A stretch of 64,000 nt of DNA, from positions 1 to 64,000 of the forward strand of contig NZ_JAQWFR010000005.1 of NCBI RefSeq assembly GCF_029238675.1, in the 5' to 3' direction. Origin of the DNA: Oceanicoccus sp. (GTDB lineage: Bacteria; Pseudomonadota; Gammaproteobacteria; Pseudomonadales; Dasaniaceae). The notes under the pieces are model-generated. The model searched no databases. It had not been told where the DNA came from and worked only from the letters and a program-made list of their open reading frames with translations. The translations under genes and the position numbers were made by a program. The stretch's first letter is position 1; each line of letters begins with the position of its first letter. Positions 16,927 through 26,489 of the stretch are shown here, piece after piece.

Positions 16927-17877
16927 TTACTCATTGCCGTAGGACATTAAGCGCTGGTAGCGTTTATCTAATAGCTGATCTTCAGGTAATGCTTTGAGTT
17001 CGGCTAGCTGCTCAACCAAATGTTCTTTAATGCGGTTGGCCATCACATCGATATCCCGATGGGCACCACCTAAAGGCTCTTTAATGGTCGAATCAACAAT
17101 ACCAAGACCTTCCAGTACCGTTGAGGTCAGGCCCATAGCTTCTGCTGCATCAGGTGCCTTTTCTGAAGTCTTCCAAATAATATTGGCGCAGCCTTCAGGG
17201 GAAATAACAAAGTAGGTGGCGTATTGCAGCATGGCCAAATGGTCGCCAACACCGATACCTAAAGCACCGCCAGAGCTACCTTCACCAATCACCACACAGA
17301 TAATTGGGGTTTTAAGCCGGGACATAACCGCCAGGTTCTGGGCGATGGCTTCGGAGATACCACGCTCTTCTGAATCAATACCCGGATAGGCCCCCGGTGT
17401 ATCGATCAGGGTAACGATGGGTAATTTAAAACGCTCAGCCATTTCCATTAAACGCAGGGCTTTGCGGTAGCCTTCAGGCTTGGGCATACCAAAGTTGCGC
17501 TTGACCTTTTCCTGTACACCGCGACCTTTTTCCTGACCGATAACCATCACGGGCTCACCATTCAAGCGGGCCAAACCGCCAACAATAGCGGAGTCATCGG
17601 CAAAGTGACGGTCACCGTGCAGTTCTTCAAAATCGGTAAATACACGGGAGATATAGTCCAGGGTGTAGGGACGCATGGGGTGACGCGCTACTTTGACGGT
17701 CTCCCATGGGCTTAGGTCAGAATAGATTTTCTCGGTAAGCTTGGTGCTTTTTTCACGCAGCTTATTGATCTCTTCGCCGATATTGATGTCATTATCGGAA
17801 CCCACCAACTGCAGTTCTTCAATCTTTACTTCTAGCTCAGCGATGGGTTGTTCAAAATCGAGGTAATTGGGGTTCAT
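16927..17877 (-). CDS. accA: acetyl-CoA carboxylase carboxyltransferase subunit alpha
   Basis: A 316-residue subunit that with AccD transfers carboxyl from biotin to acetyl-CoA, making malonyl-CoA for fatty acid synthesis. [54 protein letters not shown] and [14 protein letters not shown] are diagnostic. No Shine-Dalgarno is visible; the ATG follows two tandem copies of an A+T-rich 11-mer (TATATTGATAC). It lies downstream of dnaE as in E. coli. Confidence 0.97.
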   Translation of the reverse strand: MNPNYLDFEQPIAELEVKIEELQLVGSDNDINIGEEINKLREKSTKLTEKIYSDLSPWETVKVARHPMRPYTLDYISRVFTDFEELHGDRHFADDSAIVGGLARLNGEPVMVIGQEKGRGVQEKVKRNFGMPKPEGYRKALRLMEMAERFKLPIVTLIDTPGAYPGIDSEERGISEAIAQNLAVMSRLKTPIICVVIGEGSSGGALGIGVGDHLAMLQYATYFVISPEGCANIIWKTSEKAPDAAEAMGLTSTVLEGLGIVDSTIKEPLGGAHRDIDVMANRIKEHLVEQLAELKALPEDQLLDKRYQRLMSYGNE

Positions 17878-17997
17878 AGTATCAATATAGTATCAATATA
17901 GTGTCTGTTATACGTCTGTTAAAACGGATAGATGGCTGCGCGCAACGATACGCGATTCTGGCCTTATAGTCGACCCTCTGAGTCGCTAAAGCGCATT

Positions 17998-20900
17998 TTA
18001 CTCGCCAAAATCGAGGCGGACGCTGTTGTCACCAAACCGGTCTTTTAAACGTTGAATAAGCTCATCACTGGGCTGAATCTGCCATTCACTGCCCAAGCGA
18101 ACCTGGCCTTTGGCACCATCGCGCTGGTAGTCGATCAATACCGGGCAGCGTCCATTTAAGCGACTGGGTTCCAATAAGCGCTTAAACTCACTGCTAAAGC
18201 CATTTTTGCCATTAATTCCGTTAAAGTCGGCGGTGCACAGGGTCAACTCAAGGGCTTTGACATTAGACTGGCGAGCCTCTAACAGAGTTCTTACGCTGCT
18301 GCCACGGACTTTCAGCTGTCCAGAATAATCATCAAAGGCGACTTTGCCCTCTACCACCAGAATCGCGCCCTTGCTGATTTTCTCTCTTGCCTCTTCAAAG
18401 GCTTCGGAAAATAAACTGATTTCAATTCGGGCGGAACGATCATCCAGGGTTAAAAACGCCATGGTATCGCCGCGCTTGTTTTTCATAGTGCGTAGATCTA
18501 CCACCAGACCGGCCATGGTTTGATGATTAAAATCGGCTTTTAAATCAACAATGCGGTTGCGAACAAACTGACGCAGTTCTTTTTCATATTCATCAATCGG
18601 GTGACCGGTGACATAAAGACCCAGTGTATCTTTCTCACCGCCGAGTTTTTCTTTAGGTGTTAGCGGCCTGACTTTATGATGATCCGCATAGACATCGCCG
18701 CTGTCATCGGCCTGAACTACATCGCCAAATAAATCCATCATACCGGCATCACGATTACCGGCGCTTTGCTCCGCGGCTTTAACTGCTTCGGGCATGGAGG
18801 ACAATAATACGGCCCTTTCTACGCCCAAAGTATCGAAGGAACCCGAGCGGATTAATGCTTCAATGGCACGCTTATTCACTTTACGTGGGTCGGTACGCTC
18901 ACAAAAATCAAATAAGTTTTTAAAGGCACCGCCTTCATCGCGAGCGGCAATAATATTTTCGATAGGCCCTTCACCCAAGCCTTTAATCGCTCCCAAACCG
19001 TAAACAATGGCGCCTTCTTTGTTAACCGTAAACATATACTCGCCTTCATTGACATCGGGCAGGCGGTAATCCAGTTCCATTGCGCGGCATTCTTCAATAA
19101 AGATGACAATTTTATCGGTGTTCTGTAATTCCGAGCTCATGGTGGCCGCCATAAACTCAGCGGGGTAATGGGTTTTTAGCCAGGCGGTCTGGTAGGAAAC
19201 TAATGCATAGGCGGCGGAGTGAGATTTGTTAAAACCATAACCGGCAAACTTTTCTACCAGATCAAAAATCTTAATCGCCAGAGTGGGATCCACCCCTTTA
19301 TTTTTCGCGCCCTCTTCAAAGGTCTTGCGTTGTTTGGCCATTTCTTCGGGTTTTTTCTTACCCATGGCACGACGCAACATATCCGCCCCCCCCAGACTAT
19401 AGCCCGCCAGTTCCTGGGCGATTTGCATAACCTGTTCCTGGTAAACAATAACGCCGTAAGTCGGTTCAAGAATAGGCTTTAACCATTCGTGTTGGTACTG
19501 GGCATCGGGGTAGGCTACCTCGGCTCGACCGTGCTTACGGTTAACGAAGTCATCAACCATCCCGGAATCCAGTGGACCGGGACGGAACAGCGCTACCAGT
19601 GCAATCATATCTTCCAGATTATCCGGTTGCAGGCGTTTGATCAGATCTTTCATACCCCGGGATTCCAGCTGGAAAATCGCGGTGGTTTCTGCACGCTTTA
19701 GTAGCTGGTAGGAAGCAGGGTCATCCAGGGGGATACGCTCAATTTCTATATTGGCGCAGCTGCCATCTTGTTGCGGGCGGTTAATCATTTTCAACGCCCA
19801 GTCGATAATGGTCAGGGTACGCAAGCCCAGGAAATCGAATTTAACCAAACCCGCTTCTTCAACATCGTTTTTATCGAATTGGGTTACCAGGCCGCTACCA
19901 CTTTCATCGCAATACAGTGGTGCAAAGTCTGTTAATTTGGACGGGGCGATTACCACACCACCGGCGTGCTTACCGACATTCCGGGTGACGCCCTCAAGCT
20001 GAAGCGCCATATCCCAGATTTCTTGCGCCTGCTCATCATCGCGCAGAAAATCCCTGAGCACTTCTTCCTGTTCGAAACCTTTTTGCAGGGTCATACCTAC
20101 TTCAAACGGAATCATTTTTGAGAGTTTATCGGCCAGGCCATAGGATTTACCCTGAGCTCTGGCCACATCGCGCACTACCGCTTTTGCAGCCATGGTACCG
20201 AAGGTAATAATCTGGCTTACTGCATCACGGCCGTAGTTATCGGCTACATAGCTAATCACCTGGTCGCGATTATCCATACAGAAATCGACATCAAAATCCG
20301 GCATGGAAACCCGTTCAGGGTTTAGGAAACGCTCAAACAGCAAGTCGTATTCAAGGGGATCAAGGTCGGTGATTTTCTGGGCATAGGCTACCAGTGAACC
20401 CGCACCGGAACCACGGCCTGGGCCTACAGGAATGTCATGGTCTTTGGACCACTGGATAAAGTCCATTACGATCAGGAAGTAACCCGGAAAACCCATCTCC
20501 AAAATAATATCGAGTTCAAAATCCAGACGCTCTCGATACTCAGGAGCTTTTTCTTTGGCCTTTTCAGCAAATAAAAAATCCAGTCGTTCGTTTAAACCTT
20601 CAATGGAAATTTTTCTAAAAAATATGCCGGTAATTAATTCCTTGGCATACTCGGGTGTATTTTCCTTGCCCTCCCATTTGGCTTTTAAGGACTTCTCGGT
20701 TTGTTGCTTAAGCCCTTGGTAGGATTCAATTTTGAAAAAGGGATCATTCTCAAAATTGTCGGGAATGGGGTACTCTGGTAAATAATAAGTACCCAGGGAA
20801 ATTTCAACATTGCAGCGCTTGGCAATTTCAACGGTATTGGCCAGGGCTTCAGGAATATCACTAAATAGCTCCTGCATTTCTTCCGGGGAGCGAAGGTATT

Positions 20901-21609
20901 GCTCTTCACTATAACCACGGTTGCGCCGCGGATCATCCAAAGCCCTGCCGTCGTGAATACATACTCGGGTTTCATGGGCCTCAAAGTCACTGCTATTTAA
21001 GAAGCAAACTTCATTGGTAGCAACCACGGGGCAATCCAGCTCAGCGGCCAACTCAACCGCCGCATGCAGATAGTCCTCTTCATATTGGCGACCAGTACGC
21101 TGTAGCTCAAGATAAAAACGATTGGGAAACAAAGCCATGAGTTCGCCCAGTCGCTGCCTGGCTTCATCGTGTCTGGAGGCGAGTAAGGCCTGCCCTATTT
21201 CCCCCTTGCGACCGCCTGACAAGGCAATCAATCCGTCAGCATATTCTGCCAGCCAGGAGCGCTTAATATAGGGCACGCCCAAACGCTGGCCTTGCTGATA
21301 AGCCCTGGATATTAATTCGGTAAGGTTGCGATAGCCTTGATTATTTTGCGCCAATAAACACAGACTGCTGATCTGGGTTTCATCATTATCGTCCACCAGA
21401 TGAAAGTCACTGCCATAGATGGGTTTTATACCAGCACCAATAGCGGCCTTATAAAATTTGATCAGGGCATAGAAGTTGGTGTGGTCGGTCAACGCCACCG
21501 CAGGCATCCCTAACTCCGCCACCTGCTTCACCAAAGGCTTGATACGAACCAGGCCATCAATCAATGAAAATTCACTGTGAAGGCGGAGATGGACGAAGGA
21601 GGCGCTCAT
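17998..21609 (-). CDS. dnaE: DNA polymerase III subunit alpha
   Basis: The 1203-residue replicative polymerase. The PHP domain opens the protein ([34 protein letters not shown]). The catalytic aspartates lie in [14 protein letters not shown], followed by [20 protein letters not shown] and [10 protein letters not shown]; HhH elements and the C-terminal OB-fold ([15 protein letters not shown]) complete the DnaE1 layout. It is slightly longer than the E. coli protein of 1160 residues. Neighbours rnhB upstream and accA downstream match the conserved gammaproteobacterial order. Confidence 0.98.
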   Translation of the reverse strand: MSASFVHLRLHSEFSLIDGLVRIKPLVKQVAELGMPAVALTDHTNFYALIKFYKAAIGAGIKPIYGSDFHLVDDNDETQISSLCLLAQNNQGYRNLTELISRAYQQGQRLGVPYIKRSWLAEYADGLIALSGGRKGEIGQALLASRHDEARQRLGELMALFPNRFYLELQRTGRQYEEDYLHAAVELAAELDCPVVATNEVCFLNSSDFEAHETRVCIHDGRALDDPRRNRGYSEEQYLRSPEEMQELFSDIPEALANTVEIAKRCNVEISLGTYYLPEYPIPDNFENDPFFKIESYQGLKQQTEKSLKAKWEGKENTPEYAKELITGIFFRKISIEGLNERLDFLFAEKAKEKAPEYRERLDFELDIILEMGFPGYFLIVMDFIQWSKDHDIPVGPGRGSGAGSLVAYAQKITDLDPLEYDLLFERFLNPERVSMPDFDVDFCMDNRDQVISYVADNYGRDAVSQIITFGTMAAKAVVRDVARAQGKSYGLADKLSKMIPFEVGMTLQKGFEQEEVLRDFLRDDEQAQEIWDMALQLEGVTRNVGKHAGGVVIAPSKLTDFAPLYCDESGSGLVTQFDKNDVEEAGLVKFDFLGLRTLTIIDWALKMINRPQQDGSCANIEIERIPLDDPASYQLLKRAETTAIFQLESRGMKDLIKRLQPDNLEDMIALVALFRPGPLDSGMVDDFVNRKHGRAEVAYPDAQYQHEWLKPILEPTYGVIVYQEQVMQIAQELAGYSLGGADMLRRAMGKKKPEEMAKQRKTFEEGAKNKGVDPTLAIKIFDLVEKFAGYGFNKSHSAAYALVSYQTAWLKTHYPAEFMAATMSSELQNTDKIVIFIEECRAMELDYRLPDVNEGEYMFTVNKEGAIVYGLGAIKGLGEGPIENIIAARDEGGAFKNLFDFCERTDPRKVNKRAIEALIRSGSFDTLGVERAVLLSSMPEAVKAAEQSAGNRDAGMMDLFGDVVQADDSGDVYADHHKVRPLTPKEKLGGEKDTLGLYVTGHPIDEYEKELRQFVRNRIVDLKADFNHQTMAGLVVDLRTMKNKRGDTMAFLTLDDRSARIEISLFSEAFEEAREKISKGAILVVEGKVAFDDYSGQLKVRGSSVRTLLEARQSNVKALELTLCTADFNGINGKNGFSSEFKRLLEPSRLNGRCPVLIDYQRDGAKGQVRLGSEWQIQPSDELIQRLKDRFGDNSVRLDFGE

Positions 21610-21672
21610 AAAAGGACTACGGTTGGTCGGTGATAATTAGAGGTTTTATAGGCATCGAGTGTAACGGAATCG

Positions 21673-22278
21673 TCACAGTAAGGCCATTTGCTCAATCTGC
21701 TTTTTTACCGGTCCAAAGCTGGTGCGGTGAATGGGGGTTGGGCCGTGTTTTTCCAGCGCGGCCATATGCACTTTGGTGGGGTAACCCTTATGGCCAGCAA
21801 AGCCATATTCTGGGTATTGTTGGTCAAAAGCGACCATCTCACGGTCGCGCACTACTTTTGCCAAAATCGATGCCGCGGCTATCGCTTGCACCCGGCTGTC
21901 TCCCTTCACTACTGCCTCTGCGGGGTAAGTCCACTTAGGAATTTTATTACCATCTACCAGGACATGCTCCGGCTGCTGGCCCAAACCCTCAACGGCTCGC
22001 TCCATCGCCAATAAGCTGGCATGTAATATATTGATATCGTCTATTTCTTGCACTGAGGCACGGGATATACACCAGCTTAATGCCCGTTCCTGAATCAATG
22101 GGAATAAGGCTTCGCGCTTTTTCTCGGTGAGTTTTTTAGAATCATCCAGACCCTCAATGGGGTTGTTAGGGTCGAGGATTACAGCGGCGGCGACCACATC
22201 ACCGGCTAGAGGGCCGCGACCTACTTCGTCTACGCCAGCGAATAGGTGACCTTTATAGCTTGATACAAATGGTTCCAT
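21673..22278 (-). CDS. rnhB: ribonuclease HII
   Basis: A 201-residue enzyme that removes misincorporated ribonucleotides and RNA primers. [21 protein letters not shown] carries the first catalytic acidic residues; [22 protein letters not shown] and [12 protein letters not shown] follow in the expected order. I place the start at MEPFVSS because AAGGA lies seven bases upstream, whereas the track start would add seven residues. It sits between lpxB and dnaE, as usual. Confidence 0.96.
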   Translation of the reverse strand: MEPFVSSYKGHLFAGVDEVGRGPLAGDVVAAAVILDPNNPIEGLDDSKKLTEKKREALFPLIQERALSWCISRASVQEIDDINILHASLLAMERAVEGLGQQPEHVLVDGNKIPKWTYPAEAVVKGDSRVQAIAAASILAKVVRDREMVAFDQQYPEYGFAGHKGYPTKVHMAALEKHGPTPIHRTSFGPVKKQIEQMALL

Positions 22279-22314
22279 TATTAATCCTTTCATACTCACG
22301 TCGTTCCCACCTAC

Positions 22315-22362
22315 CCCGTCATTCCCACCTACCCCGTCATTCCCGCGAAGGCGGGAACGACA
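22315..22362. repeat. CCGTCATTCCCGCG repeat, solo copy
   Basis: Two direct copies of a CCTACCCCGTCATTCCC-like segment are followed by one GTCATTCCCGCGAAGGCGGGAA hairpin. It is a single arm of the inverted element found at 37135, 42161 and 56475. It lies between rnhB and lpxB and does not interrupt either gene. Confidence 0.85.
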
Positions 22363-22375
22363 GAGAGAGGGGGGG

Positions 22376-23539
22376 CTAGTGCTGGTTATTTTCTATCATG
22401 GTTAACAACACATCCGCCGCACGCTCACTGGCGTTCAGTTTTAATGCTTTATGAATATCCGTAAACCGCTCAACAATCTGCGCCTGCGCATCTTCGTGCA
22501 GCCTTTCCAATACCAAAGGCCCTAACATTTCAGGCCTGACATCGTTTTGTAAAACCTCAGGCACCATCTTTTCACCGGCTAATAAATTGGGCAGGGAAAA
22601 AAACGGGGATTTAACCAGGCGCGAAACAATAAAATAAGTAAACGCCGCCAGGCGATAAGCAACCACCATCGGTTTTTTCAATAACAGAGCTTCCAGCGTT
22701 GTAGTGCCTGAGGCCATTAGCACAACATCCGCCGCCGCCATTACCGTTTGCGATTGACCATCAAGCAAAGTAATTGGCAGGCCTTTGCCATGCTCCTGTA
22801 GCAGAGCCTCTAACTGCTCTCGACGCTGGGCATTGGCCGCGGGAATCACAAACTTAAGGTCTGGGCGCTGATGCAAACACCAGCGGGCCGTTTCGATAAA
22901 CGACTGGCCTAACATCTTCACTTCACCGCCACGACTGCCGGGTAATAAAGCCACCATGGTCGCATCACTATCTAAAGACAAGGTGCTGCGGGCGGCTTGT
23001 TTTTGCATGGCAAGCTCATCTAATTCAATAGCAAACTTATCTGCCAAAGGGTGGCCAACAAAGGTGACCGGAACATTGTGCTGATGATAAAACTCAGCCT
23101 CAAAGGGCAATAAAGTCAGCATTCGGTCAACCGCTTTAGCAATTTTTTTCACCCGTCCCTGACGCCAGGCCCATACCGAGGGACTCACATAATGTGCGGT
23201 TAAAACGCCCTCATTACGCAGTGCCAATTCAATATTCAAGGTAAAGTCTGGCGAATCAATGCCAATAAAAAGATCGGGAGGGGAGTTAATAAAGTGTGCT
23301 TTTAAATCGCGTCGAATGCGCAACAATTCAGGAAGCCGTTTCAGGGGTTCAACAAAGCCCATCACCGATAAACGGTCCATAGGGATATGGCTATTAAAGC
23401 CCTCCGCTATCATTAGCGGGCCGCCTACTCCTTCAAAAATCACCTGAGGGTGTTTGCGTTTGATAGCCTGCATCAGGCTGGAGCCTAGAATATCTCCCGA
23501 GGCCTCCCCCGCTACAATACCAATACGCAATGTGGACAT
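22376..23539 (-). CDS. lpxB: lipid-A-disaccharide synthase
   Basis: A 387-residue GT19 glycosyltransferase that joins UDP-2,3-diacylglucosamine and lipid X to form the lipid A disaccharide at the inner membrane. [17 protein letters not shown] near the N-terminus, [12 protein letters not shown] and the C-terminal [20 protein letters not shown] segment are diagnostic. It lies 14 bases after lpxA in the conserved lpxD-fabZ-lpxA-lpxB operon. Confidence 0.97.
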   Translation of the reverse strand: MSTLRIGIVAGEASGDILGSSLMQAIKRKHPQVIFEGVGGPLMIAEGFNSHIPMDRLSVMGFVEPLKRLPELLRIRRDLKAHFINSPPDLFIGIDSPDFTLNIELALRNEGVLTAHYVSPSVWAWRQGRVKKIAKAVDRMLTLLPFEAEFYHQHNVPVTFVGHPLADKFAIELDELAMQKQAARSTLSLDSDATMVALLPGSRGGEVKMLGQSFIETARWCLHQRPDLKFVIPAANAQRREQLEALLQEHGKGLPITLLDGQSQTVMAAADVVLMASGTTTLEALLLKKPMVVAYRLAAFTYFIVSRLVKSPFFSLPNLLAGEKMVPEVLQNDVRPEMLGPLVLERLHEDAQAQIVERFTDIHKALKLNASERAADVLLTMIENNQH

Positions 23540-23552
23540 AAAACCGTCTCGT

Positions 23553-24329
23553 TTAACGCACTATTCCGCGTCTGGAAGCCTCCAAAGACTCAACTAACAA
23601 CCCAATTTCAGGATGCTCCTGTTGCATCTCACGCAACTTCACCAAAGCTTCTTCTGTAGTCAGACCCTGGCGATAAACAACCTTATAGGCGCGCCGGATA
23701 GCGGTAATCGTCTCACTACTAAAACCTCGACGGCGTAAGCCTTCAACATTAACCGTCTTAGCTTCAGCAGGTTGGCCGTTTACCGTCACATAGGCCGGTA
23801 CATCCTTGCTCAAATGGCTGCCATAACCGGTAAAACTGTGGGCGCCAATCGAACAAAATTGATGAACCAGGGTGTAACCCGCCAGAATTGCCCAATCGCC
23901 AACCGTCACATGACCAGCAATAGCGGCATTGTTAACAAAAATGGTATGGTTGCCCACCACGGAGTCATGGCCAATATGGGCATAGGCCATAATTAAATTA
24001 TCATTACCAATAAGGGTTTCACCGCGGTCCTGAACTGTGCCCCGGTGAATCGTCACACCTTCACGGATAATATTATTGTCGCCAATCACCAAACGGGTAG
24101 GCTCACCCTGGTACTTCATATCCGGGGTATCTTCGCCCACAGAAGAAAACTGATATATTTTATTATTAGCGCCGATTTTAGTCGGGCCTTTGACCACTAC
24201 ATGGGAAGCCACCACGGTACCGGAGCCAATTTCTACATCGGGTCCAATAATCGTCCACGGCCCGACTTCTACATCGTCGGCTATGATGGCACTGGGATCT
24301 ATAATCGCTCGAGGATCTATCAAGAACAA
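23553..24329 (-). CDS. lpxA: acyl-ACP--UDP-N-acetylglucosamine O-acyltransferase
   Basis: A 258-residue left-handed beta-helix enzyme that starts lipid A synthesis by transferring a 3-hydroxyacyl chain to UDP-GlcNAc. Hexapeptide repeats run through residues 10-190; the catalytic histidine is in LIMAYAHIGHDSVVG, and the C-terminal helical domain (LRRRGFSSETITAIRRAYK) is typical. It is encoded between fabZ and lpxB. Confidence 0.97.
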   Translation of the reverse strand: MFLIDPRAIIDPSAIIADDVEVGPWTIIGPDVEIGSGTVVASHVVVKGPTKIGANNKIYQFSSVGEDTPDMKYQGEPTRLVIGDNNIIREGVTIHRGTVQDRGETLIGNDNLIMAYAHIGHDSVVGNHTIFVNNAAIAGHVTVGDWAILAGYTLVHQFCSIGAHSFTGYGSHLSKDVPAYVTVNGQPAEAKTVNVEGLRRRGFSSETITAIRRAYKVVYRQGLTTEEALVKLREMQQEHPEIGLLVESLEASRRGIVR

Positions 24330-24369
24330 ACCTTCCTATTTTTGTAATATTTGTTGTTGTATTACGATA

Positions 24370-24807
24370 TTAAAACGGCCTGTCAGCACAAATAATATCA
24401 GCAGTGGCGGCAAGATCATCTTTCACATAAGCGCTGCACTTAAACTTCCAGATACCGCGACGATCAGAGACGTATTCCACTTTTAATACTAACTGGTCAC
24501 CCGGCACTACCTGGCGTTTAAAACGCACATTATCCGCGCCAACAAATAAATAAATTGAACCATCGGCCGGTGTTTTGTCCGAGGTTTTAAAACCTAAAAT
24601 ACCTGCAGCCTGAGCCAGGGCTTCAACAATTAATACGCCGGGCATCACCGATATTTGCGGAAAATGCCCCTGAAAAAATGGCTCGTTAATAGAGACATTT
24701 TTTATAGCAGTAATAGACTCACCAAGGTTTAACTCGACCACCTTATCTACTAACAGAAACGGATAGCGATGAGGTAAATATTCTTGTATTTCTTTTATAT
24801 CCATCAT
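24370..24807 (-). CDS. fabZ: 3-hydroxyacyl-ACP dehydratase FabZ
   Basis: A 145-residue hot-dog fold enzyme that dehydrates 3-hydroxyacyl-ACP in fatty acid elongation and competes with LpxA/LpxD for the same substrates. [14 protein letters not shown] opens the protein; the catalytic His and Glu lie in [20 protein letters not shown]. Its placement between lpxD and lpxA is conserved and links lipid A and phospholipid supply. Confidence 0.97.
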   Translation of the reverse strand: MMDIKEIQEYLPHRYPFLLVDKVVELNLGESITAIKNVSINEPFFQGHFPQISVMPGVLIVEALAQAAGILGFKTSDKTPADGSIYLFVGADNVRFKRQVVPGDQLVLKVEYVSDRRGIWKFKCSAYVKDDLAATADIICADRPF

Positions 24808-24832
24808 GGATGTTAACCCTGTTACGCTAACT

Positions 24833-25867
24833 TTAATCTAATTTTTTTTCTACGTCTGTTAAACGCTTCGACATTTGATCTAATTGCGAAAACCTAACAG
24901 CGTTTCTTCGCCAAGTACGACTATCTTGCATAGGCGTGCCCGAAGAATAAGCACCCGCTTTAGCAATGGATTTGGTCACCAGCGTAAAGGAAGTGATATG
25001 CACATTATCAGCAATGGTTAGGTGGCCAACAATCCCCACACCCCCTGCTATGGTGCAATTTTTGCCAATTTTGGTACTGCCTGCAATCGCTGTACAGCCT
25101 GCAATACCAGTATTTTCGCCCAACTCAACGTTATGGGCTATTTGTACCTGATTATCGAGAATAACGCGATCACCAATACGGGTATCATCCAGGGCACCTC
25201 GGTCTATCGTACAACCGGCCCCGATCTCAACATCATCACCCACAACCACACCACCCAACTGGGCGATTTTAACCCAGCCGCCTTTTTCCCGGTCTGGCGA
25301 GGGAGCAAAGCCAAAGCCATCGCTGCCAATAACAGTACTACTATGGATAATAACGCGGTCGCCGATGCTAACATCATGATAAAGGCTGACATTAGCATGG
25401 AGTAAACAGCCCTCACCCAGCCTGGTATTTTTGCCGATGGTACAGCCAGCATTAACAACCGTACCGGCACCAACAACCACATGATCAGCAATAGTGACAT
25501 TTGCGCCAACACTGGCGGATGGATCAATACTGGCAGTAGCACTAATCACAGCAGAAGGATGAATACCTGCATCCTGCAATGAAGGTTCAGCAAATAGCTG
25601 GGAAGCTTTGGCGTAAATCAGGTAGGGGTTATCAGAAACCAGGCAATTGGCTGGGCCAATACCGACCATATCCGGAGCGACAATAACGGCTTCGGCCTGA
25701 GTGGCCGCAAGGGCTTTTTGGTATTTGGGGTTAGCAAGAAAGCTCAGCTGGCCCTGGCCGGCATTGGCCAGTGTAGCCAACCCGGAAATAACCACTTCCG
25801 CATCGCCTACACATTTCACCGCTAATAGCTCGGCCAATGCAGCCAAGGTATATTGATGATCAGCCAT
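24833..25867 (-). CDS. lpxD: UDP-3-O-(3-hydroxyacyl)glucosamine N-acyltransferase
   Basis: A 344-residue enzyme for the third step of lipid A synthesis. The N-terminal uridine-binding domain ([28 protein letters not shown]) is followed by a hexapeptide beta-helix with the catalytic histidine in [17 protein letters not shown], and a C-terminal helix ([16 protein letters not shown]). It is located after skp and before fabZ in the same operon. Confidence 0.97.
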   Translation of the reverse strand: MADHQYTLAALAELLAVKCVGDAEVVISGLATLANAGQGQLSFLANPKYQKALAATQAEAVIVAPDMVGIGPANCLVSDNPYLIYAKASQLFAEPSLQDAGIHPSAVISATASIDPSASVGANVTIADHVVVGAGTVVNAGCTIGKNTRLGEGCLLHANVSLYHDVSIGDRVIIHSSTVIGSDGFGFAPSPDREKGGWVKIAQLGGVVVGDDVEIGAGCTIDRGALDDTRIGDRVILDNQVQIAHNVELGENTGIAGCTAIAGSTKIGKNCTIAGGVGIVGHLTIADNVHITSFTLVTKSIAKAGAYSSGTPMQDSRTWRRNAVRFSQLDQMSKRLTDVEKKLD

Positions 25868-25895
25868 TATTCAGTGCCAAACCGAAACTAAGTAA

Positions 25896-26408
25896 TTACT
25901 TAGCTTGGTTAAGTTTGTCGGTTACTTTCGCGGTAATGTTAAAGCTGCTGTCTACATGCATTGCAGCCTGTTGATTCAGCAATAAGCCAATACCTTCGGC
26001 TTCAATTAATTCGCTAACGGCTTTTTGTAGTTTAGGGGCCATTTCCTGGGCAACGGCCTGTAATAGTTGCTGCTCAGCTGTTTGTAATTTTCTTTGTACA
26101 AACTCGATATCGGTACGCTTTTCCTGAATCTTTTTAGCTTCTGCCTGCTTTTGCTCTGTACTCATTACAGCGGCATCTTTTTGCAACTGGGCTACAGTAT
26201 CCTGATAGCTCTTACCCAGGTTCTCCAACTGCTTACGGTTTTCTGCATAGCTGGACTCTTCACGCAAAGCCTTTAAACGCGCCTGGGCAACTTCGGTGTT
26301 AATAATAGCCTGCTGTGCATTTAATACCGCAATCTTGCCTTCGGCATTGGCGGCAACAGAGGCACATAACGCAACAGCAAGTAGAGCTAGCTTAATCAGT
26401 TTGTTCAC
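25896..26408 (-). CDS. skp: OmpH/Skp family periplasmic chaperone
   Basis: A 170-residue periplasmic chaperone that escorts unfolded outer membrane proteins to BamA. A signal peptide (NKLIKLALLAVALCASVAANA) precedes IAVLNAQQAIINTEVAQ and a long coiled-coil forming the Skp tentacles. I place the start at a GTG with GGAG seven bases upstream, not at the ATG of the ORF track, because this gives a normal signal peptide. The gene is between bamA and lpxD as usual. Confidence 0.92.
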   Translation of the reverse strand: MNKLIKLALLAVALCASVAANAEGKIAVLNAQQAIINTEVAQARLKALREESSYAENRKQLENLGKSYQDTVAQLQKDAAVMSTEQKQAEAKKIQEKRTDIEFVQRKLQTAEQQLLQAVAQEMAPKLQKAVSELIEAEGIGLLLNQQAAMHVDSSFNITAKVTDKLNQAK

Positions 26409-26489
26409 AATAAATCTCCATCTCATCAATTATTAAATCTAAATAGTTATCAAGCCGGATACTCTCGGCTTAACGGTTAAAATTACTGC

